Assembly (NCBI GenBank): GCA_014379405.1
Contig: JACMLU010000019.1
Span: forward strand, 1 to 47,150
DNA from: Flavobacterium sp.
GTDB lineage: Bacteria; Bacteroidota; Bacteroidia; Flavobacteriales; Flavobacteriaceae
Length of the DNA: 47,150 nucleotides
Direction: 5' to 3'
Below the pieces are notes generated by a model. It did not search any database, was not told where the DNA came from, and was given only the letters and a program-made list of their open reading frames with translations. Positions 37,295-45,802 of the stretch are shown piece by piece. Position numbers and translations under genes: made by a program. The number at the start of each line of letters is the position of its first letter. Within the stretch, counting starts at the first letter, position 1.

Positions 37295-37831
37295 TTAAAT
37301 AGTTTCTACTTCGGGAAAATCTATGGGAATGTTTCCAATTGCATAAACATAGTTTGTGAATGTTCTTGCAGTTACTAAACCGATTAATTCCATTAATGCT
37401 CCTTGACTGAAACCTTCGTTAAAAAAATTTTGCACAAAGACTGCTTTGGCATCTCCTTTATTTTCGGCTATGGATTTTGCCAATTGGATAATGGAATTTA
37501 ATTTTTTTTCAGAAGCACTTCCTTTTCGTATGTTTATTATCTCTTCTCCTGACAATCCTTTTGTTTTCGCTAATAATGTGTGGGCAGCCAGACAATACCT
37601 ACAATCATTAACTTGCGAAACAACCAAGGCAATTGCCTCTCTTTCGACAGGAGAAAATACACCTTGATTTAATATGTCTTCAAAATCTAAAAAAGCTTTG
37701 AGTGCCGTTGACGAACTGCCAATAGTCGCATGCATATTTGGTACTTTGCCTAACCTTTTTTGAATTTGATCAAAAATTATTTGCGACTCGGGACTAACTT
37801 GCTCCCGAGAAAAAACCTCTATTTTTTTCAT
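37295..37831 (-). CDS. CMD/AhpD-family peroxidase-like protein
   Basis: 178 residues from the ATG at 37831; a GTG at 37852 is in frame but would overlap the upstream gene. The motif is Cys77-x-x-Cys80 and His84 (DCRYCLAAH), at the same positions as in the protein at 19707. GKVPNMHATIGSS and ARTFTNYVYAIGNIPIDFPEVE are also parallel. It is a likely peroxidase or thiol-relay protein, placed after a periplasmic MBL protein in the operon. Confidence 0.9.
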   Translation of the reverse strand: MKKIEVFSREQVSPESQIIFDQIQKRLGKVPNMHATIGSSSTALKAFLDFEDILNQGVFSPVEREAIALVVSQVNDCRYCLAAHTLLAKTKGLSGEEIINIRKGSASEKKLNSIIQLAKSIAENKGDAKAVFVQNFFNEGFSQGALMELIGLVTARTFTNYVYAIGNIPIDFPEVETI

Positions 37832-37848
37832 TATACTATTTTTTATAT

Positions 37849-38706
37849 TCACGGCTTAATAATTTCTCCCAAATCTGGTAGGCGAAGTCTGTTTATATAC
37901 CCCGTATTTACCATCATAATTTCAAGTACCTCGATGGATTCTGTATAGTGTGAAAAAGTCGAATGATGAACAGGAAAAACCTTCAGAGGACTTAAGGCTG
38001 TAATAATTTTTATGCATTGCTCGGCGTTTAGCCCTCTTTTTCCATAGCCCACAGCACCCATATTAGGGATAAACAAGTCGATAGGCTGGAATTTTTTGTA
38101 GGATTCAAGTTCTGGAAACCAGACAGTATCGCCAGACCAATATATAGTATAGCCTTCTTTAGCGGATTGATAATTGATTATGTAACCGTTAACCTTGCCC
38201 AATTCAGAGTTCAAATTCTCATCGGCTGTATGCTTGGCTCTTACAGCAATAATATCGAGTGTCTCTACCTCCTTATATAGACTTATAGTATCATTCCATT
38301 CTAGTCCTTTTACTCTTTTGAACCCCCAATCTTCAAATTTTCCGACACTATTAGAGGTTGTTATGACTTGCAAATTATGATCTAAAATTTCAACCGCTTT
38401 ATCATCTATGTGGTCAGGGTGTGGATGACTGATCAGTATTAAATCAATACTATTTATATCAAATTTAGCAGGATCCTTAAATCTCTTGATTGCAGCATTA
38501 AGTTCACCGGTTACTGGGTGTTTAGCTATTCGAAATGATATCTCACTTTTTGGACCCAACATTGGGTCGGCTATGATTTTAAAACTGCCAATATTCAGTA
38601 AAAATGTTGGTCCTCCAATCCATTGTATAGTTTTGTCACTTTGAGCACACACTGCAAAACTTAATAGTAAACTAATCATAGCGTAAGAATGTTTTAAAAT
38701 TTTCAT
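37849..38706 (-). CDS. Exported metallo-beta-lactamase-fold hydrolase (UlaG-like)
   Basis: 285 residues with a signal peptide (ISLLLSFAVCAQS). The fold signature is His94, His96, Asp98 and His99 in SHPHPDHID; GPTFLLNIGSFKIIADPML, YWSGDTVW and FPVHHSTFSHY fit the UlaG/lactonase-like branch. The substrate is unknown. It follows the DUF417 gene by nine bases. Confidence 0.88.
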   Translation of the reverse strand: MKILKHSYAMISLLLSFAVCAQSDKTIQWIGGPTFLLNIGSFKIIADPMLGPKSEISFRIAKHPVTGELNAAIKRFKDPAKFDINSIDLILISHPHPDHIDDKAVEILDHNLQVITTSNSVGKFEDWGFKRVKGLEWNDTISLYKEVETLDIIAVRAKHTADENLNSELGKVNGYIINYQSAKEGYTIYWSGDTVWFPELESYKKFQPIDLFIPNMGAVGYGKRGLNAEQCIKIITALSPLKVFPVHHSTFSHYTESIEVLEIMMVNTGYINRLRLPDLGEIIKP

Positions 38707-38715
38707 ATTTCTTAG

Positions 38716-39279
38716 TTAGCGTTTCTGTTTTAGGTACGATTTAGCCGACTCACTCATCGTGATTAGTGCAGCGCCTAAAATGACAATGTCTTTGATTACC
38801 AATCTCCCACGGCCAGATAGGAAAGGGAAACCGTATTGTTTGTCTGTGAGATGTGGTACCCAACTTTCTGGCGTAGTCACTAAAAAAGAAAGTGTGCCCA
38901 TCGTTAGAATAAAAATCAAAATGCTTCCAATCATACTTGCCAGTGGGTACCAATTATGGATAGCCACTAAAACTGCTAAAAAGATTAGAAAAATGCCTAG
39001 ACTGTTGGCAAAACCATATGTGTTATTTTCAATGTTCCACTTGTGATTTTCGGGGATTAATTCGCCCTCTTTATTCACGTGTTCCTTGTACTCCCCTGGA
39101 CTATTGTAGAAAAAGGACATAAAAGGACTATTAGCTACAAAAGGAACTATACCATCTGCTTCGTAAGTAAAAAATTTCAAAAATCCAATCCAGAGAAAGA
39201 CTATCACTATTCCAAAACGGACTACATTTTTTCCAAGCTGTTCTAAATTTGCTACTGCACTTATAATTGCTGTTTTCAT
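38716..39279 (-). CDS. DUF417/YkgB-family membrane protein (RclC-like)
   Basis: 187 residues with four membrane helices. VVRFGIVIVFLWIGFLKFFTYEADGI, PFVANSPFMSF and TPESWVPHL, GRGRLVIKDIVILGAA are DUF417 hallmarks. E. coli RclC (YkgB), of the reactive-chlorine response under the AraC-type regulator RclR, belongs here. The acidic/aromatic loop and motifs are complete. It lies in an operon with exported hydrolases, under promoter copy C. Confidence 0.88.
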   Translation of the reverse strand: MKTAIISAVANLEQLGKNVVRFGIVIVFLWIGFLKFFTYEADGIVPFVANSPFMSFFYNSPGEYKEHVNKEGELIPENHKWNIENNTYGFANSLGIFLIFLAVLVAIHNWYPLASMIGSILIFILTMGTLSFLVTTPESWVPHLTDKQYGFPFLSGRGRLVIKDIVILGAALITMSESAKSYLKQKR

Positions 39280-39319
39280 TTCTTTATAATTTATCGCCAG
39301 CCTTTACTATTTTTACTAC

Positions 39320-40423
39320 CTACTTTTTAAAAAACTCTTTTAATTCAGCAGCTGATTGATTTGCTAGTGAATGCACAGCAGGTATTTCTGCCAAACCATT
39401 TAACAAGCCGAAGTCGTGAATCATTCCTAAATATCGTGTCGTTGTCACTTTTACTCCAGCCTCATTTAGTTTTCTGCCAAATGCCTCCCCTTCATCACGT
39501 AGGATATCGTTTTCAGCGGTTTGAATTAATGTAGGTGGAAGGCCTTTTAGTTGTTCTAGGCTAGCTTGTAGCGGAGATGCATAAATTACATTTCTTTTTT
39601 CAGGATCAGGAATGTAGAAATCATACATCCATTTCATAATAGGAACAGTAAGAAAACGATCTTTACCAAATTTTTTATAAGACTCTGTGTCGAATTTGGA
39701 GTCTACAATAGGCCACATCAAAATCATCCCTTTGAGTTTTGGTCCATTTTTTTCTTTGGCCATTATTGCTGTAACTGCTGACATATTTCCACCGACACTA
39801 TTTCCGACTAATGCCAAATTTTTCCCATCCACATTGATTTCATCGCCATGTTCAGCTACCCATTTTGTTGCGGCATAAATTTCATTAATAGCAACGGGAT
39901 ATTGTGCTTCGGGTGTTCTTGTATATTCCACAAATACCGCAACAAAACCTGAGCGAACTACCAAATCGCGGACTAATCGCTTGTGTGTTGGGAAATCCCC
40001 TAAAATCCATCCACCACCATGAATAAACATAAAAGCAGGGCCTTTAGTAGTTAGCCCTTTTGGGCGTACAATAAAAAGTTTAACCGTTAGGCCATCGCTT
40101 GTTATAGTTTTTTCGGAAATATCAATTCCTGATAAATCTACATCAACGCTGGCTTGTGCCCCGACTAAAACGTTTTTAGCATCAATGGGAGATAATTGCT
40201 CCAGCGATGGACCATCTCCGCTATTTAAAGCTTTTAAAAATACCCGAACGTCTTTGTCTAAGTTTGGGTCTGTTGCGTAATCTGGAGTGATTGTTTTTGC
40301 TGTTTCCATGTTTTCATCTTTTGATGCGAGTGAGTTTTCTTCTTTTTTGTTGCAGGATGACAGAATTAGTATTATTGAAACTAACCCCATTTTTGCGAAT
40401 AGTAAATTGCTGTTCGTTTTCAT
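39320..40423 (-). CDS. Lipoprotein alpha/beta hydrolase of the HSL (acetyl esterase) family
   Basis: 367 residues. The start is a lipoprotein signal with lipobox LSSC, Cys24. The HSL-family oxyanion motif HGGG is at 135-138 (FIHGGGWILGD), Ser209 lies in GNSVGGN, an Asp in QTAENDILRDEGE and the His in GMIHDFG. It is anchored to a membrane facing the periplasm and cleaves short-chain or aromatic esters. It follows the broken OsmC gene in the operon. Confidence 0.9.
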   Translation of the reverse strand: MKTNSNLLFAKMGLVSIILILSSCNKKEENSLASKDENMETAKTITPDYATDPNLDKDVRVFLKALNSGDGPSLEQLSPIDAKNVLVGAQASVDVDLSGIDISEKTITSDGLTVKLFIVRPKGLTTKGPAFMFIHGGGWILGDFPTHKRLVRDLVVRSGFVAVFVEYTRTPEAQYPVAINEIYAATKWVAEHGDEINVDGKNLALVGNSVGGNMSAVTAIMAKEKNGPKLKGMILMWPIVDSKFDTESYKKFGKDRFLTVPIMKWMYDFYIPDPEKRNVIYASPLQASLEQLKGLPPTLIQTAENDILRDEGEAFGRKLNEAGVKVTTTRYLGMIHDFGLLNGLAEIPAVHSLANQSAAELKEFFKK

Positions 40424-40453
40424 AGTTTTATAATTTTAAATTTTAAATAATAT

Positions 40454-40858
40454 TTATTTTACTGTATTTTCTATCTCACAACTACCGTTTAGCATTTGTA
40501 ATACATAACAGTTGTCGGCATACTTTAGCAGTTCTGCTTTTTGATCAGAAGAAATATCTCCTTCAATGGTGATTTCAGAATTTATTTTTGAAACCAATTC
40601 TCCTTGATCATCACGCTTAACCTATTGGAAAAACTCGGCATAGATGTTCTCAATTTTCCAGTTATTTTTGCGTGCTATATGCCTAATAGTGTCTAATGTG
40701 CAAGTGGCGATTCCGCTTAATAGCGATTCCGTTGGTGATAAACCCATATCAGTCCCTCTTATTGCCAAAGGCTTATCACTTATCAAGCTGTGCTTGCCAT
40801 TTGTGATAATTGCCTGATATCCTTCAGGAATATTTTTGATTCTTATTTTTGTTTCCAT
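40454..40858 (-). pseudogene. OsmC-family protein split by one TAG codon
   Basis: The frame from the ATG at 40858 reads METKIRIKNIPEGYQAI … ESLLSGIATCTLDTIRHIAR … IYAEFFQ, meets TAG at 40622-40624, and continues as VKRDDQGELVSKINSE … CYVLQMLNGSCEIENTVK to TAA at 40454-40456. Both parts together are a normal 134-residue OsmC-type thiol peroxidase with its two cysteines (ATC and NC). Only one point change separates it from an intact gene, so it is very recent, a sequencing error or readthrough. OsmC reduces organic hydroperoxides. Confidence 0.82.
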
Positions 40859-41128
40859 TCTATGATTTATTTCAGATCACTTAAATAGTCTTGTTAAAAA
40901 TCTTATGTTACTGATTATTGAATTGAGTCTTAATAGTAAGCTAGCTGATATTTAATAATCACTATTATGCAATCTAAAAGCCTTTAACTTCTTTTCTATG
41001 GCAGCTTGATTTTTCTTTCCTGTGACTAAATGATTTTCATTTGTGTTACCTAAAGGATAAGGTCACAGAATAATATTTTTTTGCAACTTGTTATTAAGCT
41101 TGGTACTTATAATGTTGTTTTGACTTTA

Positions 41129-41194
41129 CAAAGTTGCGATAGGGATTGTGCATTATGCTAGGCAGTTTTTCCCGAAGATTTAGCAATTTTTCCC
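41129..41194 (-). promoter_or_regulatory. Composite AraC-type promoter, copy C (OsmC-DUF417-MBL operon)
   Basis: On the minus strand: distal GGGAAAAATTGCTAAA (from 41194), proximal GGGAAAAACTGCCTAG (from 41173), 21 bp apart and the best-matched pair of half-sites. CAACTTTG (41129-41136) starts 37 bases after the proximal start. About 265 bases of leader precede the OsmC start. Within it the minus strand at 40952-41062 has an open stretch (GNTNENHLVTGKKNQAAIEK) that may be a further gene remnant, not recognised. Confidence 0.75.
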
Positions 41195-41261
41195 TTTCAT
41201 CATTTCAGTTGATTTTTAAACCTGAACATTACAATTTAAGTGTCTTGATATGTTGTAGCTT

Positions 41262-42338
41262 TTATTTCCCTGAGTTCATAATAACACCTGATTCTCTCAC
41301 AAAAGACAGCAGTTTTCTTGCATGGCTGTACGTCCAAACATCTGAGCCGGATAGTATATTTTTCCATTTGTTTTCGACTTTTTCTGCTGCATATTTTGCA
41401 ATTGCATCAAAATAAATTTCCATCAACAAATTAATATTAGACTGGTCAGCTTTTGAGACTGTAGTATTAAAATCTACTTTAAGGAACGCTTCTTGCAAAG
41501 CTGTGATTATGTCATTGATGTATTCAATATTCTTGATTACATCCTGCTTCGTTCCAAGTTTTGACCAATGACCAGCAACCAGTGTGTCGAAATTGAGTTT
41601 CAATAGTTCCTCTTGTAGGTTGATGTAGCCATCAATATCTTGTGCATAAGCTACTTGCTCGAAGGGTACCCAACCGGGGTAAATTATGTCTACCAACATA
41701 ACAATTTTTTCCTTCGGAAGAAAAATAATCAAATCATCTGCACTGTGGGCTGGACGATTATACTGTAACAGTTTGATTGTTCTTTGGCCAACAGTTAAGG
41801 TTAGACTGTCTTTAAACGTTTTTGTTGGTATTGGTACCGGTTTACCTCCTACAAAAATTCCGAATGGCAACTGATTTTTTCCCCCATTATGTTTTTTTAA
41901 TTCGGCGGCTGATTTAGAACTTGTTATATATTGTGCATTTGTAGGGTATAATCCAGCAGACCCTATATGGTCGGGATGACTGTGCGAGTAGATGACATAT
42001 TTTACAGGTAGGTTTGTAACTTCCTTTATTGCTAGGAGTATATTCTTGCCAATTGAAGGTGGTGCATCCACAGCAATAACACCTTCAATGGTCACAATAA
42101 ACATCATTTGGTAAATGCCATCAGTAACATAATATACCTTATCCTTTATTTCGGTAATGAAATATCCTTTGTTCGAATCAATTTTTATTGTTGCATTCTC
42201 CAGAATTGGCATAGCGATGGGATGATTTGCTCTTACATCAACTTGTGCATATGAAAGATTATTAATGGTCAGAATAAGGATAATCAATATTTTAAATGTG
42301 GACTCGCTCTTTGTTAAAAAGGGTAATACAGTTTTCAT
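41262..42338 (-). CDS. Exported metallo-beta-lactamase-fold hydrolase
   Basis: 358 residues from the ATG at 42338; another ATG four codons earlier (42350) is possible. A signal peptide spans about 16-32 (KILIILILTINNLSYAQ). Metal ligands His119, His121, Asp123 and His124 lie in SHSHPDHIGSAG, with HSADD and AGHWSKLGT further on. It is a periplasmic hydrolase of unknown substrate, in a single-gene unit directly behind promoter copy D. Confidence 0.88.
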   Translation of the reverse strand: MKTVLPFLTKSESTFKILIILILTINNLSYAQVDVRANHPIAMPILENATIKIDSNKGYFITEIKDKVYYVTDGIYQMMFIVTIEGVIAVDAPPSIGKNILLAIKEVTNLPVKYVIYSHSHPDHIGSAGLYPTNAQYITSSKSAAELKKHNGGKNQLPFGIFVGGKPVPIPTKTFKDSLTLTVGQRTIKLLQYNRPAHSADDLIIFLPKEKIVMLVDIIYPGWVPFEQVAYAQDIDGYINLQEELLKLNFDTLVAGHWSKLGTKQDVIKNIEYINDIITALQEAFLKVDFNTTVSKADQSNINLLMEIYFDAIAKYAAEKVENKWKNILSGSDVWTYSHARKLLSFVRESGVIMNSGK

Positions 42339-42403
42339 AATTTTTATCATTTTAAGAATTCTACCTGTAAATCATGATTCTTGATAGGTCTTTATTTTGA
42401 AGT

Positions 42404-42470
42404 GTAAAGTTGCAACATATTACATGGCAGGGGGTAGGCAGTACTTCCCGAAGTTTTAACCTTCTTTCCT
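42404..42470 (-). promoter_or_regulatory. Composite AraC-type promoter, copy D (MBL gene)
   Basis: On the minus strand: distal AGGAAAGAAGGTTAAA (from 42470), proximal GGGAAGTACTGCCTAC (from 42449), 21 bp apart. CAACTTTA (42405-42412) is the -7-like box, 37 bases after the proximal start. The MBL start codon lies about 55-65 bases downstream. Confidence 0.75.
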
Positions 42471-42875
42471 TTATTTCTTTTAAATTTTATCAAAAAATTT
42501 CGTACAGAAAAAGAATGTGTATATAGTTGTAAATAGAACTGTAAATCCTAATGAATTATGCAACCATTGAAGAATTTAACAATCAAATTAATTACGTAAA
42601 TGTAGCTTAACTTAATGTGTAGTTTTTATTTGCATATCCAAATGTATCGATTCAGTTTAGCTCAATTATGTCATTATACGGCAAATCGGCTTTCTTTATT
42701 TTGAATATATAGAAACAAGTATTTCTCACGAATATAAAGCTGATAATTCTGAAATGACATAGACTTGAATATGGCTTTAAATTTTGATTTTTATTCTCTT
42801 TAACCAATAATATTCGAATAAAGGCACTTCAAATTCTACATTAATAACATTGCTATTATTAAAGTAGATTTTTTA

Positions 42876-42941
42876 GGGAAATATTGTTAAGATTTAAGGA
42901 AAAAAAGCCAAATAAAAATTGATTTAACTGTTGCAAATTTG
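42876..42941 (+). promoter_or_regulatory. Composite AraC-type promoter, copy F (pirin-YceI)
   Basis: Distal GGGAAATATTGTTAAG starts at 42876, proximal AGGAAAAAAAGCCAAA at 42897, 21 bp apart. CAAATTTG (42934-42941) begins 37 bases after 42897. It points at the pirin gene, about 200 bases on. Half-sites are weaker than in copies C and E, but order, direction and spacing agree. The rest of 42351-43147 contains copy D and no gene that I can see. Confidence 0.62.
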
Positions 42942-43147
42942 CAAAAGAAAAGCCTACCAATAGAAGTTGGGAAAATCAAGTTATTATGGTGGTCTTAGTT
43001 CGATTGATAGATACCTATGATAATTGGAATGCTGTTGGGCAGTGACCTAGTTTTTATATTTAAAACACATAAAAATAGATTTATCCGATGAACATATTCT
43101 TTTGGGAACAGTAAATTGATAAAGTTCAACTATTAAATTTTTTAAAT

Positions 43148-43900
43148 ATGAACCTATCCGATAGTAATGTATCATACGCAACAGAATTTTCCGTTTTGCA
43201 TAAAGCTGGCACCAGAGGCATAACAAATAAAGGATGGATGGAAAGCAGGCAGACATTCAGTTTTGGGGAATATCATAACATTAAAAGGAAGCATTTTGGG
43301 GTGTTACGTGTTTTAAATGATGATAGTTTAGAAGCGGGTATGGGTTTTGGGATGCATCCTCACGATAATATGGAAATTATCAACATTCTTTTGGAGGGAG
43401 AGTTGGAACACAAAGATAATATAGGGAATAGTGCTAGAATCAAAAAAGGGGACGTTCAAGTAATCAGCGCTGGCACTGGGGTTTTTCATAGTGAATACAA
43501 TATAAGCCAGGAGCAGCCAGTAAAGTTTTTACAGATTTGGCTTTATCCCAACCAAAAGAATGTGACACCTAGATATGACCAAATTACCTTGAAGGAGAAT
43601 AATAGTAAAAATAGATTTCAGCAAATTCTTTCTCCAAATCCTGAAGATGAAGGTGTTTGGATTCATCAGCAATCTTGGTTTCATATGGGATTATTTAATG
43701 GTGGGTTGACTATAGAATACACTATTAAAAAAGAGGGAAATGGAGTATATGTTTTTATGATCAATGGCAATGCAAAGATTGGCAATCAAGTCATAGAAAA
43801 ACGGGATGGATTTGGAATATGGAACACCCAGAAATTAACAATCACTATAGGAGAAAGTGAGGCTGAAATTTTACTGATGGAGGTACCAATGATGATATAA
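43148..43900 (+). CDS. Pirin-family protein, second copy
   Basis: 250 residues. Metal ligands His70 and His72 (GMHPH), His114 and Glu116 (VFHSEYN); VISAGTGVFHSEYN and FLQIWLYP are pirin signatures. Of the two pirins here this is the closer to the YhhW/quercetinase group by eye. It is first in a two-gene unit with YceI, 43 bases before it. Confidence 0.92.
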   Translation: MNLSDSNVSYATEFSVLHKAGTRGITNKGWMESRQTFSFGEYHNIKRKHFGVLRVLNDDSLEAGMGFGMHPHDNMEIINILLEGELEHKDNIGNSARIKKGDVQVISAGTGVFHSEYNISQEQPVKFLQIWLYPNQKNVTPRYDQITLKENNSKNRFQQILSPNPEDEGVWIHQQSWFHMGLFNGGLTIEYTIKKEGNGVYVFMINGNAKIGNQVIEKRDGFGIWNTQKLTITIGESEAEILLMEVPMMI

Positions 43901-43943
43901 TTAAAATAGTTGATTACAAAATAAACAAAATTAAAATAAAAAA

Positions 43944-44477
43944 ATGGAAACAAATTCAACTTGGTTATTAGACCCAGCACATTCAGAAATTGGATTTAAG
44001 GTTAAACACATGATGTTTACAAATGTCTCCGGAAGCATTCAGCAATTTGAGGCAACAGCGATCACAGAAACAGAAAGTTTTGAAAATGCACAATTCAGTT
44101 TCACCGGCAAAACAGATTCGATTACCACAGGAAGTGTCGATCGTGATGCTCATTTGCTAAGCCCTGATTTTTTTGATGCATCACGTTTTCCTAATGTATC
44201 TTTTAAGTCGACTTCTTTTTTAAAAATTAATGAAGGTGAATATGAATTGACTGGAGATTTAATGCTTCATGGAGAAACTAAGCCAGTAATATTGAGTGTC
44301 GAGTTTGGAGGATTAGTAAAAGATCCTTGGGGAAACATTAAAGTTGGTTTTTCTATATCAGGAAAAATCAACAGAAAAGATTGGGGACTCAATTGGAATT
44401 CTGCTTTGGAAGCTGGTGGTGTGTTAGTAGGAGAGGAGATTAAGCTGAATATTGAATTACAGTTTATTAAGCAATAG
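43944..44477 (+). CDS. YceI-family lipid/isoprenoid-binding protein
   Basis: 177 residues. WLLDPAHSEIGFKVKHMMFTNVSG at the start and SVDRDAHLLSPDFFDASRFPNVSFKST in the middle are typical of YceI. The family is a lipocalin-like barrel that binds polyisoprenoids, possibly quinones. Unlike E. coli YceI it has no signal peptide, so it is cytosolic. Pirin-YceI pairs occur in other stress loci. A strong terminator follows. Confidence 0.92.
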   Translation: METNSTWLLDPAHSEIGFKVKHMMFTNVSGSIQQFEATAITETESFENAQFSFTGKTDSITTGSVDRDAHLLSPDFFDASRFPNVSFKSTSFLKINEGEYELTGDLMLHGETKPVILSVEFGGLVKDPWGNIKVGFSISGKINRKDWGLNWNSALEAGGVLVGEEIKLNIELQFIKQ

Positions 44478-44511
44478 GTTTTTAATTGATTTAGTTTATT
44501 AGTTAATTTTT

Positions 44512-44536
44512 GAGCGGGATTTATTCCGCTCTTTTT
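44512..44536 (+). terminator. Rho-independent terminator after YceI
   Basis: GAGCGG (44512-44517) and CCGCTC (44526-44531) form a 6-bp GC-rich stem, followed by five T (44532-44536). It lies 34 bases after the YceI stop. Confidence 0.85.
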
Positions 44537-44653
44537 ACTATAAATATTTAGGCTTTATCGTGAAAGCGATTCATTTTATAATTGCACCCACATACCCATT
44601 TACTTCGTACAACATTATTGCTGTATTAGTGTAACTTTATGATTATTCTTGCT

Positions 44654-44770
44654 ATGACATCAGACAATTTGAGAATTATTACATTGATGGGTTTTGTGAT
44701 ACTGTTTTTTTTAAAATATCCGTCTATCGAGGATGTTTGGATTTATATATTTAAAAATAATTCCACCTAA
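44654..44770 (+). CDS. Possible 38-residue membrane peptide
   Basis: An ATG at 44654 opens a 38-codon frame with one hydrophobic stretch (IITLMGFVILFFL) and a charged tail ending KNNST. Upstream, TAACTTTA at 44632-44639 has the form of the -7 boxes in this window and would give a short leader. The inverted AATACAGCA/TGTTGTA string lies just before it. It may be a small membrane protein or chance; there is no homology argument. Confidence 0.25.
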   Translation: MTSDNLRIITLMGFVILFFLKYPSIEDVWIYIFKNNST

Positions 44771-44817
44771 GTATTAATTAGTCATTTAATAATTAGAATT
44801 TTCCTCAATGTCAAAGA

Positions 44818-45702
44818 TTATAATAAGGCGGAATATGTTTTTATGAATGCGGCTGGGGTTATTCCGTTTTTCTTTTTGAATAATCTGGTAAAATAAGAGA
44901 TGTCTGTGTATCCCAGTTGTTCTGCTATTTCTGGAATTTTGAAAGGCGAATATATTAATAGCCTTTTTGCCTCCAGAATAATTCTGTCTGTAATTATATC
45001 AGAGGTCGATTTATTTAGACATTCTTTACATACCCTATTTAGTTGTTTGATACCCAGAAACATCATTTCAGCATATTTAGCCGGAGACTTGATAGTTTTG
45101 TAATTGTCATTGATTAGGCCCTCTAACTTTCGCAGTTTAATTAAGTAATCTTGATTTTGTTTATCAATTTGTTCCTGTGGCAGATATAATCTCAACAAGT
45201 CGATATATAGTAATTCAACCAACACGAAAAGTCGTTTAAATTTTATCAGTTGTTTTTGTTTGTATTCTAGATTGATTTCTTTGAAAATAGACTTGCTTTT
45301 TTGTAAATCATTTGCTTTCAAGATCAGAGTGGGCGAATTATAAACAGAACAGTAAAAAGGGTAATCCTGAAGTTTATTTGACGAAAAATTTAATTCGTAA
45401 AAGTCTTTGTTGTGGAAGAAAATATAGCCATCAGTATCTTCAGTTAATGTCCAACTATGGATTTGACCCGGAGAGAGCATAAAGATGCTTCCCGGTTTTA
45501 TGTCATAATTCACAAAATCGACTGAATGGTTGCCACTCCCTTGGGTAAACAGCACTACCAGAAAGAAATTATGTTTGTGAGGAGAGGATGTAAAATCATT
45601 ATTTTTCAAGTGATTACTTACCGTACTCGCATAGAAATCTTTCTCGTGACAAAGGGGTTTAAATTTCTCGATATTATAGACTGGCAATGTTTTCGCTTTC
45701 AT
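44818..45702 (-). CDS. AraC-family transcriptional regulator
   Basis: 294 residues from the ATG at 45702; a TTG two codons earlier is less likely. The N-terminus is a classic AraC cupin: HLKNNDFTSSPHKHNFFLVVLFTQGSG, MLSPGQIHSW. The C-terminus has two HTH motifs, with KIPEIAEQLGYTDISYFTRLFKKKNGITPAAF the better preserved. TATATTTG on the minus strand (45706-45713) is a -7-like box touching the start codon, so the transcript may be leaderless. It is divergent from the PAS protein gene. Confidence 0.9.
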   Translation of the reverse strand: MKAKTLPVYNIEKFKPLCHEKDFYASTVSNHLKNNDFTSSPHKHNFFLVVLFTQGSGNHSVDFVNYDIKPGSIFMLSPGQIHSWTLTEDTDGYIFFHNKDFYELNFSSNKLQDYPFYCSVYNSPTLILKANDLQKSKSIFKEINLEYKQKQLIKFKRLFVLVELLYIDLLRLYLPQEQIDKQNQDYLIKLRKLEGLINDNYKTIKSPAKYAEMMFLGIKQLNRVCKECLNKSTSDIITDRIILEAKRLLIYSPFKIPEIAEQLGYTDISYFTRLFKKKNGITPAAFIKTYSALL

Positions 45703-45769
45703 AATCAAATATATGTATTATGTGAAATTTATCCTAAAAATTGTGCCTTTTTATGTTTTTAATATTATT

Positions 45770-45797
45770 ATTTTTAAGGATTTTTGCCCTTAAAAAT
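45770..45797. repeat. Inverted repeat before the PAS protein
   Basis: ATTTTTAAGG (45770-45779) and CCTTAAAAAT (45788-45797) are perfect 10-bp arms separated by 8 bases, five bases before the ATG at 45803. It could be an operator or hide the ribosome-binding site. Confidence 0.55.
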
Positions 45798-45802
45798 ATG
45801 TT

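Noticed and set aside
40622..40624. TAG in OsmC as pyrrolysine or other recoding
   Set aside because: No recoding signal is seen, other genes here use TAG as a normal stop (for example the esterase), and pyrrolysine is not expected in Bacteroidota.
41146..41415. Plus-strand frame of 89 codons
   Set aside because: It covers promoter copy C and then runs antisense to the end of the MBL gene; no family features.
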